From assembly GCF_963855985.1 (NCBI RefSeq), contig NC_087095.1, positions 9,744,001 to 9,808,000 on the forward strand: a stretch of DNA of 64,000 bases, written 5' to 3'. Shown here piece by piece: positions 48,075 through 62,169 of the stretch (position 1 is its first letter; each line of letters starts with the position of its first letter). Under the pieces are notes generated by a model that saw only the letters and a program-made list of their open reading frames with translations, was not told where the DNA came from and did no database searches. The translations under genes and the position numbers were made by a program. This DNA comes from Ostrinia nubilalis (Eukaryota; Arthropoda; Insecta; Lepidoptera; Crambidae).

Positions 48075-48120
48075 GTACTGAAACACGTAACAAAAAGCAA
48101 CTCTAACTGTGAAATTAGAA

Positions 48121-49466
<1,346 letters not shown>

Positions 49467-50576
49467 TGAATTACGTTGATGGACGTTGTCAACGTAACGC
49501 GATAAAGTTAACGCGTTTGGACCTTTTGAAAGTTTCGGAAAATATTTGCCGCGTGTACATCAATATTATATTGATGAAAAACTTTCGTCATATCTGGCTG
49601 TTGAATCTAGGGGGAGTGAAAGTTGACCGTGCCGTATCGTGTAATTCCCACTACGCATAAAGGCTTAGGGTTTATCAATATCGGTGAGAGTTCGAGGCCG
49701 CGTCTGGCCGTCTCTGCGCGGCGAGTGTCGCGCCTGCGCAAACTCGAAACACAACAATACCACGCCGCGGGGATAAGGGCAACCTCACATTTATTACTCA
49801 TAAACTATCATTTCACGTTTATACCCTGAATAATTTACCCATTAGTATTGCTAGCTGTTTTCAAACTCTAGATAAATAAATCACCAGTTCGCCCAGATTG
49901 AAATCAAATATCATCTTGAAACATGACATCAAACAACCTGTTGTTTCTGCGAAACGTAAACAAACGCTTGATATAATTTAAATACAAACTCAACGTTGCT
50001 CAAATTCCTAGAAACGGTACAGAATAAATAGTAATATCAACATGAAACTACTACGACGTATAATCAAATCAGTGGGTAGCCTTACTCGTACTACCATGTA
50101 CTACAGACTCGCCCACGTAGCTAGGTGCTCCCGGCACGCCCCCCGGAGTCCCGGCTGTTGCCACGCATCCCCCCACCCGGCGCACAATACATATGAGGGT
50201 AGTAGGATCCGTCCAAACCAGTATACCCTACCACTATCTACAGACACGCTTAGGACTTAGGGTACACACAGAAGACAATCTACAACTTCACGAGAGCTTC
50301 CACATTTGGTTTTGAAAACTAGATTAGTCAAAAATGACCACAAATAGTTAAAGTCTAACAAAATAATAGTATTCTCCAACTATCCTAATGGGGAACCAAT
50401 CAATTCGTGTCTTCTTCAATTTGCGTATTGAAAAATCAAACATCTATTCACCGGTTCTTTCTTCTAGTCTGACTCTATTGTATTAAAACGTCTGCTATCA
50501 AAGCATTTATAAGCAAATAAAGCAAATCTTTGTCGAAGCAAAATTTCACTGAACATTTTTATCTTATGCTAGGAGA

Positions 50577-52012
50577 TAGGGTAAACCGTATAGCTATTGC
50601 CCACTTAAGGATTTCAAACACTTTGAGATGAAAAATTAAAGAAAGTGTTTTAATTATCGACCATTTATGACTTTTTTCTTATAACTCAATAAACTGTTAA
50701 ACATAATATTAACAGTTTTTAGTTAAAACTTACGTAACTTAAAAAATATTGAAATAAATTTAAAATCCTCCAAAAAGTACAGTCATTGCCCACTACTTAC
50801 ACTAATTGCCCACATCAAAGCACAGTAATTGCCCAGTATCTTAAAACAAAACAATCAATTCTAAAATGACAAAATAGGCTTTAAATAAGCTGATGTTGAT
50901 GAGTCAGAATCGGTAAAGACAGAATCATCTACTTCAAAACAAAGATGACGCAAAAATTAGAATTTTATACGTAAATTTTAGCTGTTGGTTATTCTTCCCT
51001 AAAGTTTCTATTTCCTTACAATTAACATTTTCACTAGTAGATTTAACGTAGGATTTTCATTTTTTGTATTTGCGTTTGAATTTTTATCAATTTTTTCAAG
51101 CCAAACCATATTTTTCAGCAATTTATCTTGTAGATAAATTGTTGGATACATCTTGTACAGCTTCGATCGCTTTTTGCAAATTTTCTATGCTATATTGAAC
51201 TTTTGGAGTCTTTGGCATACTGAAAATGAAACATAAAGCTAAGCGTCCACATGTCGGTATCGTACGCATCGGACGTATCGCATGCAACGGATCGTAGTAT
51301 TATTTATATAGAAACTCATATAAGTGCGTCCACCTGTCCGCATCGTACGCATCGCACATCCGATACGATGTGTTTCGTACGATGCGTCCGTTGCGTACGA
51401 TACCGACAAGTGGATGCTTAGCTTAAAAAGCCATTTCAATATTTATACCTGTAAATTGCAAAACAAGTCTAGCAATGAGCAACTTAAACACTGCTACTGC
51501 ATGGTGGCAACACTCTAATAATAATTGCCCTGGGCAATAACTATACATTAACATATGGCAATAACTGAAATGATGGTGGGCAATAACTAAAAATATACAG
51601 ATTTACGTGCAGTGATTACCCACCGTTAAAATGACCGTTAGAAATCAAATTTTATCAGTTATTTTCATTGATAATGGAGAAAACACTTATAATTTCATCA
51701 TGACTATACACCATTAGTTGAATATTAAATAACTTGCAAAAAAAATGTAACCTCTAAGCAAGTAATTCCTTAGTAAAATTGTTAACGTCTTTACCTGTTT
51801 GAGTAACATTTTCACCCGTCTTGACAAAATCCGCCATAACTGTTTTTTTAGTGTTTCCTATTGTAAATTTTAAATCTACTGTACATTGATCTCGGAGCCA
51901 TCTACTGAGTAAATTCAAATCTAACTAGAGTGATTCAAAGTCAGCACCTGACAATATTATTCTTAAAGCGGGCAATCACTACCAGTGGGCAATCACTCTC
52001 TGGTTTACCCTA
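50577..52012. mobile_element. Non-autonomous TIR element with scattered TTGCCCA motifs
   Basis: The ends TAGGGTAAACC (50577-50587) and GGTTTACCCTA (52002-52012) are inverted. TTGCCCA or its complement occurs about ten times, clustered in the outer parts in both orientations (near 50598, 50787, 50807, 50827, 51525-51600, 51970 and 51988). Such motif clusters are typical of transposase-binding sites. There is no coding frame. No target duplication is clear. A MITE is nested at 51237-51425. Confidence 0.75.
51237..51425. mobile_element. MITE rich in CGTACGAT-like words, nested
   Basis: The ends AAGCTAAGCGTCCACATGTC and the inverted ACAAGTGGATGCTTAGCTT frame 189 bp. The inner parts repeat GTATCGTACGCATCGGACG in both orientations. 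It interrupts the TTGCCCA element, so it inserted later. Confidence 0.85.
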
Positions 52013-53775
52013 CCTAGATACAGTTTTCAAAGCTGCGGTAAAGGCTCGGAGTTCAAACTTTAAATTATTCATGCGAAAGTAGTTTAAAGCAAATATTTTG
52101 TGAGCGATATTGAAATTAAACGATAACATAGTTTGAGGATATCTGATGACAGGTATAATTACGTGATGAAAGGCATATTTATACTTCAGTCTCGAAATTT
52201 TGCCATAAAGCTAATTTATGTAAAAATCACCTTGTCCAAACCAGTGTTAAGAGAGATTGATCTTTAGACTATATTATGACCGTTTACTTAAAATATGTAT
52301 TGTAAGTCAGTTTCTCGGGGGACACACATAGTGTAAAAACATCCTAGTTTTCATTAAGCCAATGCCTTTTCAACCTGATTCATTTTGAATTTTCTTATTC
52401 GGACAACCACACGATAAAAGAACATGTATATTCCTAAATGTAAAGAAAATACCTTTAATTTAAATTAATGGGACAGTGTACAATGTCCTATTACCCATTA
52501 CGTTTGTAAAACAAAAAAGATTTTTTTTGTATCACTCACAGACACATACCTACATAAAATTCACGCGAAAAGTACGCACAAACGTGTTAATTTCCTTGAA
52601 AACAAGCTTAAATGTTTACTTACACATTATGTTATGTCATGCTGTTGAAATGATATACAAAGTTGCAGAGAGACACCTTGTTACATTCCGCGTCCCGGGG
52701 TTTCACTTTATTCCCTTTTTATGGTAGCGATGAGATGTACCTGTCTTATAAGGATCCTCAACATGAAAAGATTTTCCCGTTTCCCGTTTCCGACGAACAA
52801 TTTTCCTCGCATTCGTTGGCTACCTGGGAATTTTTTGTTTAGATTCGTAAAAGTGAATTTAGACGAGTGTTCTTAACTTTTTCACTTTATTGGGGTTTTA
52901 TTTATTCGGATTGTCACAGAGAAGCGTATGTAGGTCATTTTACAATTAGAAACACTCGTAGTTATGTGAAGAGTCCGACCATTTTATATTTATTTATTGT
53001 AAGGTTGATTTTGTCACAATTGACGACCAAACGAGCAAACTTATTTAATAAGAAATATTAATTTATTAATGCGTCTTACAATATGAGTAAGTATAGGTTT
53101 GTATTTACCATCGAAACATTTTCATAGCAACAATTTTCAAGTCGTGCATAAAATAAGTTTAAAACTTAACTAATGCATTTATTACCATGTACAGCAAAAA
53201 CAGCAAAAAGCTTTTAAATTACAAATTAACTTTGCATTTTGTTGCGTTAAGACTTTATTATAACAGTACCTATTGCGATGTTTTAAACAAAATAATCCTT
53301 ACATTATTTTGGATAACAAGAGATGTCTTTTCAAAAAACCACATAATCGTAACTTGGGAACTTTAACAAAGGCATGTATTTAAATGATATTTTTAAATTA
53401 GCAAAAACGGCAAATAAAAAAATCTAAATGGTCATCTATTTTAATGATTGATCCTCTTTCTTTGAGACATAAAATAAATGAAATCGATCGATATTTTAAT
53501 CTCTTTTGAACTACGCAAAAAATTATTGAGATGTAAAAATTATATCTGATCGTTACTTGTTGGTCCTCAAAAATAAAAGAAATGAGCACCAAATATTCAA
53601 TATTGTGATACTTTTTTAAATAATTCGATTTGTATATATTATTTTTTGTCTATACCAAATAATCTTCAAAATAATTATGTTATGGTACTTATTTTTATTA
53701 AGTTGTAGTCAAAGGATGGAAACTATTTAAAGGCACTTGATGTTCAAAGATTTATTTTTTATTAAAAAAGCATAC

Positions 53776-53815
53776 TTAACACGTTCACACTGCGTTATCG
53801 GGTCGAATTGACCTT
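53776..53815 (+). repeat. Isolated end of a piggyBac-like element
   Basis: CTTAACACGTTCACACTGCG followed by TTATCGGGTCGAATTGACC resembles the terminal repeat at 7252. No matching right end was found, so the element is truncated. A SINE fragment (54148-54190) lies 330 bp further on. Confidence 0.5.
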
Positions 53816-54147
53816 AGGTGCTGGATGCGTTAGTGCAGGATGGATATATTCGGTCTTTTCAGTAGTACGAAAGATAAATATTGTTTTGCAATTGTTTCGT
53901 CACAGTAAATATTTGGAAAAAAAAACTTATCAGGTCCTTGCGACCCGAGATGTCGCACTAAAAGTAAACAAATATCGTTTAGTGCTTTTATTGTGTCTAA
54001 TCGACCCGTTGACAGATGACTTTATGGTCACTGATCACGGTCGAGATCGGTATACTAAGAGAAAATCAACCTTGCGATTTGAAAAAAAAATAAAGAGGTA
54101 AAAATTATGATGTCGGGTTCAGGGATGACAGAAGTAAGAAATTATTT

Positions 54148-54190
54148 TACATAGCGCCTCTAATCCCAAACTAAGCAAAGCTTGTAATTT
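54148..54190 (-). repeat. SINE body fragment
   Basis: The block with CTAATCCCAAACTAAGCAAA and GCTTGTA matches part of the SINE copies at 7703-7975 and 19250-19462. Head and tail are absent. Confidence 0.65.
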
Positions 54191-54299
54191 AAACAAACAT
54201 GGCAATGTACCATTCTGCTTGCTTATTGGCCGCTAAGCCCTTGGCCAACTCAGTAAACGACCAATGACGGACGATTGTCACTCAACCACAAAGTACCGC

Positions 54300-54760
54300 G
54301 TAAATTAAAAGATATTTTTTAATTAAAAATATTAACCAATAATATTTTTAATTAGATCAAATATATTTTAAAGTTTAGTTATACATAGATCGAAATGTAT
54401 TTATTAGGTGATCAATATTAAAAGGCAAACTGTTAATTTGATGGTATAAAAATCATCAAATTAACAAAATTAAAGATCAATAACTAAAAAAGAGGATCAA
54501 ATATTATTTTTGTTTACCAAATATTAAAAGAGTATGTTAAACATAAATATTATGTTACCTTAAATGAAGATCATTCATAATTTATCCGTAGATCAACTAA
54601 TATAGACCCAATAATTAATATAAAGATAAAATATAATAAAAAACATCAATTATTTTTAAAAGTGCACATACAAAAAAGATCAATTAGTTTTTAGAGGATC
54701 AAATAATATTGTCCCTTTAACAAATCGATCGCGATTTTGAATCCAAATCATTTTATTGAT
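54300..54760. repeat. Very AT-rich stretch with repeated GATCAA words
   Basis: GATCAA or one-base variants occur about ten times in 460 bp (near 54354, 54410, 54473, 54493, 54590, 54679, 54697 and others), at irregular 20-90-bp spacing. A hairpin of AATTTGATG/CATCAAATT lies at about 54436-54462. It may be the worn interior of a non-autonomous element. Confidence 0.45.
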
Positions 54761-56048
54761 CGAATTCAGTGATTCAAAAATATAAATTGTTCATTTGTAT
54801 CAACTGTGAGATGTTTATTATCGTCCCATTTTCCCAACAAACAAAATAATATTACTTTCACGAGAAATCTTACTTATGAAAGCACAGAAAAAATAAGTAG
54901 CTCTTAAATCGTATAAATCAAAAGCTCTCGAGAATTGGTTATCATAAATCCCGTAGACATTGAAAACAGGGTTTGTTAGCATAAACAGTGAATTATACGA
55001 TGTCACCGAACGATTTGTACGTCTCGTCTCACAGCCTACTTGACCTTGGCCTCGCTACACGAGCTTGCGAATGGTTCCGCACTTTGCCTGGGCCGCACTA
55101 AGGGCAGCTTTATAATTTTTCATGAAAAAATAAAAAGTATTTTATTATTGTTAAAAAATGTTATTGCTATTAACAAACGTCTAATATGAAGTGTCGTACG
55201 ATATTGCTGCTTAAATTAGGATGACTTTAGCTATACTTCAGTTTCATAAAAGTCAGTGAATCAATAATTACGAGTGATCAAACATAATCTCTGTTCTCTT
55301 ATTAGAATGAGACTTTTTAAGGCAAAGCACCAATTTATTATTTTCATTTTCTCACACAAGATATTCTCGCTAATTAATTAATTACTGAAACACTTAGCGG
55401 CAATCTAGCAATCAAATTCAATTACGTTAAAGCCATCACTATTAATTGTATGTCATGTTAATATTGTAATAGTGTAATTAACAGCGCAGCAATTATGTTG
55501 TCACAGCATTTAGTTACATACAATACAGGTAATATTATTATTATCGATTATAAACAACTTGATACATTACGTGACATAGGAGATCTATCTGGGTAATTGT
55601 AAAACGATAACATTTAATTGGATTAAGAAGGATGATGTGATTTATAAATTTTACATAAAATTCATAAGAGAAGTCATCGTGGAATCTTGGTCTATCTTAA
55701 TTTCTGCTGTAAATTGTAAAAAAAGTTATTTTTATGCACTTTCAACTCACCCTACATAATTTAAGTCTGTCTCTGTACTGCAAGAGAGCTACACGAGTTG
55801 GCAGATAGTTCTAGGCTTTAATGTAGTAGTTAGTTTATTTTCTAGTAAGAATATGTGTAGCTTTTTCTTTTCCCAACAATGTTAAGCTGATTAATGATAT
55901 GTTATAAATTGATTATGAAGTATTGGGTAGCAAAACAATGAAGTACCTCTTTGGTGATTTAGATTAATATTAAGTTTTCATTAACGGTAATTTTTTTTTA
56001 AATTTAATGAAATATTGACACCTGGTATTCTTTACATAATTATGTTTT

Positions 56049-56792
56049 ATAGCCTGACCAGGAACATAAAAACCCTCGCCATGTTGCGGAAAACTAATGG
56101 TACTAATTTCTTTTAATGGCAACAGTAACTGAAAACTTCATTGACATGTCACCTTGCATGTCAGTCTATTGCTGTCAAAGTGTAAACAAACTTTATTTTA
56201 AATGTGCGCAATTGGTTTTATGAATTAAATTGCTAAAATATTTTTATAGTCGTGAAAGAAAAGTGGTTCACAATGTGTTAAAGTATTTGTCGAAGAGAAA
56301 TACTAAGGGTTCGGACAATATTTTCATTGAATAATGTTTCCGACAAAGGTTGTCAAATTGACTGACATGTTTATCGTATAGTACAGTCCACTATGAAAAT
56401 TAGCTGTGGTTTGTTTCAACTACCTATTTTGAATTTTTTTGTCACTTTCTAAGTGTTGAATTTTATGGGATTGGGAAAGAAGTACCGAGTTTGAAGCGTT
56501 CATGAGCAGACATTGCAGTTGAATATTCAAGTTCTGAATTTGATTATTGATGAATAATAAAATAAATCTACTAGCTCGATTGATGGTTTCATTTAATTTA
56601 TTTAAATCAGGTTACCTATAATAATATTTTTTCGTTAATTTATGAAAATATCAAATTAGCCCGTAATCCTGAATCCTGATACATAAAGTTAGCCTATTAA
56701 TTTAACACAGGTACGACTGTACTCAGTGTTGCACTATCAAATGCAATTGACGCGCCTCTATGCCAGGGTTTTTATGTTCCTGGTCAGGCTAT
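56049..56792. mobile_element. 744-bp TIR element, non-autonomous
   Basis: ATAGCCTGACCAGGAACATA at the left end is matched inverted by TATGTTCCTGGTCAGGCTAT at the right end; the repeat continues to about 28 bp. The interior has no long frame. It lies in the ace intron. Confidence 0.85.
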
Positions 56793-57488
56793 ACTACCTA
56801 AACATCTAGTACATAACTCCACTTTATAGCTTGAGGTAAAATGGGTAATTATCATCAATAATTTAGCCCACTTTGGACTGTTGAAATAATCCATTTATTT
56901 ATTTAAAACGACTTTTCGGTTAAACAGACCACGTGTAGTCTGACCTCGTGCCGCCAACCGTCTAGAAAATAACTACGACAATTACTAGGTTTTACTCGCC
57001 GACCTGTTTGATTAGCATCAAATTTTTTGGACATTATAATAATGTGATTATTCTTAACTACTAATTGACCTTTCTGACCCTTTTTGAGGTTACACCATAT
57101 AGACGTAGACGTTACCTAAGTAGGTAATCACAAAAAAGTGAAGTCCGGAATGAGACTTTTTCAGCGCAAGTTTTTCGGGAAATATTCGAAATTAATTTTA
57201 ACAGCAGTATAACTCTTGAGTAAACAAATCAAATGAAATCTTCAAAGGGTCCTTACGCAAACCAAATCATCAAAAACCGCGGAAAAGTTTCACAAGAAGC
57301 CGTGGAAATGTAAAACATAAAAAATACAGCCTAAAAATTACGAGGAGTTTGGAAAAACACGAACAAGCAAACAATATTGTTGCCTCAAGTTATTTACCAA
57401 CGAAAATATTATTATTTCATATTGCTAATTATTTTGACAGAACACTTTACTAACTGAAGTTATAATGAAACGAATGTTTCCTTTTCAG

Positions 57489-57631
57489 GAACCTACTTTT
57501 TGCTGTACGATTTCCTAGATTACTTTGAGAAGGATGGACCTAGTTTTCTTCAACGAGAAAAGTTTTTAGAGATCGTCGATACCATCTTCAAAGACTTTTC
57601 CAAGATTAAGAGGGAAGCTATTGTTTTTCAA
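57489..57631 (+). CDS. Acetylcholinesterase, second coding exon (residues 396-443)
   Basis: The exon starts after TTTTCAG at 57488. Its first two bases complete a Gly codon split by the phase-1 intron, so catalytic Glu395 and the following Gly-Thr-Tyr-Phe are rejoined. It encodes 47 further codons reading TYFLLYDFLDYF through REAIVFQ, clearly the Drosophila Ace counterpart, and ends in phase 0 before GTAAGT at 57632. This segment contributes helices next to the active-site gorge. No stop codon or frameshift occurs. Confidence 0.95.
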
Positions 57632-57998
57632 GTAAGTATATTTTGTATCTTATTTATCTGTTTGAGTATTTTCTATAAATTGCAAGAATCAAGAAAAGTC
57701 CAAAAAATAAACATGCGAAAATTCAAAACACATTTTGATAGAATTATTTGTTTGTTTAGTTATAAAAGTACCTTTATACGAGTTACCTAAAGCACTACAG
57801 TAAATCCATATCAGAAGTTTAAAATATGCTTAGCCGTAGAAAAATATTATGTTATCTGCAGAGTAGAAAGGACATCAAGAATTCATAACGTTTCACGAGC
57901 TTTTATGAATCCGAAATGAACCATTACCAAATCGGAAAGGCTGAAATGTTGAATTAAAGAAAAAGGCTACAGTCGAGATTTGACAAAGTAGTTAATAC

Positions 57999-58320
57999 GA
58001 TCCCATCAAAAACAATACTTGTCAAAAAAACCAAGTCTCGCAACTCAGTTGTTCTACGGTAAAAAGTTGTGAGATCCATGTAATACCAAGTCCAGGCCAG
58101 GAAATCTTTAACGTTTTACATAAATTATTGACTTGGCCATCGCACTAAATAATTTAATTTACACGTGTTTTCATGCGATGGCCAAGTCAATATATTTATG
58201 TAAAACGTTAAAGATTTCCTGGCCTGGACTTGGTATTACATGGATCTCACAACTTTTTACCGTAGAACAACTGAGTTGCGAGACTTGGTTTTTTTGACAA
58301 GTATTGTTTTTGATGGGATC
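57999..58320. mobile_element. Foldback element, two 147-bp near-identical inverted arms
   Basis: The left arm (57999-58144) and right arm (58174-58320) differ by a single 1-nt indel, around a 29-nt loop. The ends begin GATCCCATCAAAAACAATAC. This motif seems familiar from other lepidopteran genomic clones, but I cannot name the family. The ace pre-mRNA would carry a stem of about 147 bp here. Confidence 0.9.
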
Positions 58321-58322
58321 TC

Positions 58323-58534
58323 ATTTCTTTTTGTATTTTGTAGACAGCAGTTATGTATCTAGAAAACTGGACCGAAATTGAAAAATTTTACTCGACTTGG
58401 CGGTTGCACTACCGTGCCCCCAAATATAATTTCTTTTTGTATTTTGTAGACAGCAGTTATGTATCTAGAAAACTGGACCGAAATTGAAAAATTTTACTCG
58501 ACTTGGCGGTTGCACTACCGTGCCCCCAAATATT
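58323..58534 (+). repeat. 106-bp tandem duplication
   Basis: 58323-58428 and 58429-58534 are virtually identical, each running from ATTTCTTTTTGTATTTTGTA to the CCGTGCCCCCAAATAT end. It directly abuts the foldback element. Confidence 0.9.
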
Positions 58535-58890
58535 TTAGTTTTTCCTTGATTCATACACCAAACACTACTTATATTCCAAATTTGAAGCTTCTAGGTCTGC
58601 TAGAAGTGCCTTAGAGTTTTGATGATCGGTGAGTCAGTGAGTCAGTCAGTGAGTGACAAAATTAAGTAACTTTGACCCGTTATAATTCTTAAACTACTGG
58701 TTCAAATCGAATGAAATTTTAAATATACCGTGTCTTTACAATGCCTGCATAGCTAATGAAAATTCAGCCTTCTAGTTTTATCCACAACGAAGTTACAGGC
58801 GGTCGAAAATGGCCTGAATTGCTTCGAGAAAAGGATGGTACGGCCGTGCCGCTTTTTTGCTCGACTTGGTGGGGGCACTGCCGTGCCCCC
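58535..58890. repeat. Repeat-like block ending in a GC palindrome
   Basis: GTGAGTCA words recur at 58629-58660, and the block ends with GGGGGCACTGCCGTGCCCCC, whose 8-bp arms are inverted. The ACTCGACTTGGCGGTTGCAC and CTCGACTTGGTGGGGGCACT endings of this block and the preceding duplication are related, so they probably belong to one repeat family. Confidence 0.55.
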
Positions 58891-60398
58891 AGATAACAAT
58901 AACACTCTTTGTAATGCCATCTTGAAAGGATGGCCAGATGAAATAATGGTGGACTCTACGTAATATAATATGTGAAAGATTTTTGAGATAATGTAATCAC
59001 AACAATATTAAACCACAAAAAAAATGATTTGCATTAGATTACAAAAAATACATTAAAATCACAGTTTAATAAAGTGTGTTTTATTAAGATGGCTCTCTCG
59101 GAGTCCAGTTAAAGTGAGACTCTATCTCGAAGAAATAAGATTTCGTGCTTCGGAGGTAATGTTACTTAAGATTCGATCTAATTGGTCTGTCATCAGTCAG
59201 TTGTTTCAATTCACATGATATAAGAAGTCGGCGCGTTACTAAAGAGCTACTTACTGTACCTATGAATTCTTAACATTTGTAGGTATTAGTATCAAAATCC
59301 TCTCGTAGTAAGAGAATAATTCTCTTTAAAACCAATGAACCCAGGTATTAAGTTACTTAGCGTGAGTAACCTTTTAAGCCTGCATCACATGCAAGCAGCC
59401 CAACTACTTCTAACTAGTTTAAAATGAGTTCCCAAGAAACGTTAAAGAGGATATCCCATCTTAAATTACCGCCAGCTACGGTAAATGGTTGTCATTTGTT
59501 CAATTTTGAACGTTTCGTATTGCTTACGAGCGACATTTGTGGGACCATATTTGGAAAGCATTTGTGTACTCAATCAACAAATAAAAATTGTGTAATGCGT
59601 GCTATGATATATTCGACATAAAAACCATTTTGTTTTGTCAGAGAGATCAAAAATAATTAAAGTATCTTTTGTTGCAACAAAATTGGAAGTAAGTAATTGA
59701 AATTTTCTCATGTTAGGGATAAGAAAATTCATATGCGAGATAGCTAAGGAAGAATCTCAGTATTCTCATATGATAATTCAAGATGGATCAAACTGTCCTA
59801 CTGGCAATGGAAGTTAAATGCTAATTTGCCAAGTTTAATAAAAACCTACAGTTAACATAATTCAAATCCATCAAAAAGAGCTACAAAATGTTAAAAACAC
59901 AAGCCACACGTTTCAGCGTTAGTAAAGTCCCACAACACAAACAATTTGGAAATTTACATCGGTTTTCGGTCATCAGTTCCCAGCCACAAGTTAAAACGAC
60001 TAAAAGCGAGCCGAGCGTGTTCATTAAGTTTTTGCTTGCGAGTTCAAGTAGACGCTGTTTGCTTTGTATCAACCCCATATTTTGCACAGCGCTTGCAATC
60101 TGTTTAAAATGAATATAAAAGCAACTTTGTTTCATTGTATTGCTATACAATTTGTGCAAGATAATACAGAAAGATTTGAATTGAAACTATATTGATTTTG
60201 TTGCAAATTTTGCTATAATTAAACTCATTTAAATTCTCATTCTAAAAAATAATTTGAATAAGTAGTTAAGTTTATTTGAAACTTCTTGGAATACAAACAA
60301 TATTTAAATTAATCAGAATTGTGAATTTGATTAAATCCAGACCTTTCTAGCTCATTAATTAAAATAAGCGTTGCACTAATGCGTTAAAACAATTTCAG

Positions 60399-60551
60399 TA
60401 CACAGACTGGGAGGAGATTACTGATGGATACCTGAACCAGAAGATGATAGCGGACGTGGTGGGCGATTACTTCTTCGTGTGTCCGACTAACTACTTCGCC
60501 GAGATACTAGCTGACGCAGGGGTCGACGTTTACTACTACTATTTCACCCAT
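60399..60551 (+). CDS. Acetylcholinesterase, third coding exon (residues 444-494)
   Basis: The exon starts after TTTCAG in phase 0 and has 51 codons, from YTDWEEITDGY through VVGDYFFVCPTNYFAEILADAG to YYYYFTH, then GTAAGT. Cys472 is the partner of a later cysteine in the third conserved disulfide of cholinesterases. The catalytic His, in the GVLHGDE-type segment of the family, and the C-terminal GPI signal should be encoded beyond 64000. About 145 residues of a typical ~640-residue ace-2 protein are missing from this window. Confidence 0.95.
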
Positions 60552-61843
60552 GTAAGTAAATTAAAAGTAGTATTTTAACACACTGCTACTTTGTGTTGTA
60601 CGTGTAAGGTGTTGCAACTGGAAATTGAATCTCGCATTTCTGCAAAGGGAAAATGAAAAATAGATAAATCTAGCGAATATCAAACAACTAAGGTTAAACA
60701 ACTATCTTACTGATGTTGTAAGTAATGTAATAAATGTGGTCTTTACAGCAAGCCTAATATTGCAGTTATTTTGCTACAGATCTGATGTAGAGCACTGGAC
60801 ATTACTGGCTTCATATTAATTTTCTATTGTGCCTGTATCCCTCTGAGAAAGGCATTAAATCCTTTGCTGCTCCAATTACTCATTTAATTTAGTCCTAAGA
60901 AGTTTTACTAAAGTCAATAAAGTAGGTAGGTACGTACTACTTGAAAGTGCACTTGAAAATTAATTTAAGAGTAAAAGAGTTGGGCTTAAATAAAGTCCGG
61001 GAAACGTAATCACGGATTAGATAAAGAAACCCCGCCGAGAGACTGAGTGAGTTCGTTTTCGGACTTTTTTCATAGAGGCATGTTAAAATAATAATGCTTT
61101 TGGTTATTTGAATGTTTTGTCTGAATATAAAATCCTCATTTATATATCATAGCTGCTAACAATTTTGTTTGCATAACTATAAATAATTTTATCATTATAA
61201 AATAACCAACAAATATGATTAGTCGTTGCTTTGTTTTTGGATAAAATGGAGTTTCTGTGACGGATTACCTACTCGTCCAGGATCATAGGGAGACCACACA
61301 AGAGATTTACGCACTTAACCGAGTACAATAGCGTACAATAGATCGTGCTCCAGTTGCAAAATTACTGCCAGTCACAAATATGAAATAACTTGAATTATTT
61401 TGAGACAGACCAAAGAATCGCCTGAAAATAATAAACTAATACTTATAATTTTAATAATAACCCTCCTTCTAACACAGTCGGGTAAAAAGTATGTCTTTCA
61501 ATGGTACGAAGCTCCAGACCTCATTTAATTTCGGAAACCAAAGTATTAGTGCACTCCAAAAAGGCATTCCTGTGACGAAGATGTACTTGAAAACCGTTCC
61601 CAGGCTAACACGTTAATTTGGCTAACGAAGCACACACGAGGGCTCTTTCAGACAGCTGCCAGCAACATTCGCTTTTCGCCCCAAACCAGAAACGTGGGTC
61701 AAAGAGAAATTGGAATTCCCACTCGTGTAGGCGCGCGAAAACACTTTTATTCTGAAATATATTGACAAAGCTCGCTTACAAACGTTCAGAGTTTAAACTT
61801 TTGAATTTGGAAATTATCTTTTGTTCTTATTTGACAGATTATC

Positions 61844-62085
61844 CCAACTAATCCCAACTAATATTATAAATGCGAAAGTAACTCTGTCTGTCTGTCTGTC
61901 TGTTACGCTTTCCCGCTTAAACCTCGCAACCGATTTTGATGAAATTTGGCATAGAGATAGTTTGAGTCCCGGGAAAGAACATAGGATAGTTTTTATCCCG
62001 GTTTTTGAAACAGGGACGCGCGCGATAAAGTTTTTCTGTGACAGACAAAATTCCACGCGGGCGAAGCCGCGGGCGGAAAGCTATT
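61844..62085 (+). mobile_element. LEP1-like non-autonomous Helitron relative, third long copy
   Basis: It is nearly identical to 42172-42425, with the same GTCT run length class and a GCGGGCGAAGCCGC hairpin. It ends CTAT instead of CTAGT. Confidence 0.8.
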
Positions 62086-62169
62086 TCAAATAAATCGTCG
62101 TAGTACCTACCTATCTACTTGAAGCTAGATTAGATTAGTTTCGATTATGTTTGGCAATTATAACAAGAG

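Larger units (their letters stand above)
57632..60398 (+). other. ace intron, 2.8 kb
   Basis: GTAAGT to AATTTCAG. It carries a near-perfect hairpin (57999-58320), a 106-bp tandem duplication and a further repeat-like block to about 58890. From 58900 to 60398 only short frames without similarity are seen. Confidence 0.88.

Noticed and set aside
53808..54101. 97-codon plus-strand frame
   Set aside because: It begins inside a piggyBac-like end with a non-ATG codon and shows no domain.
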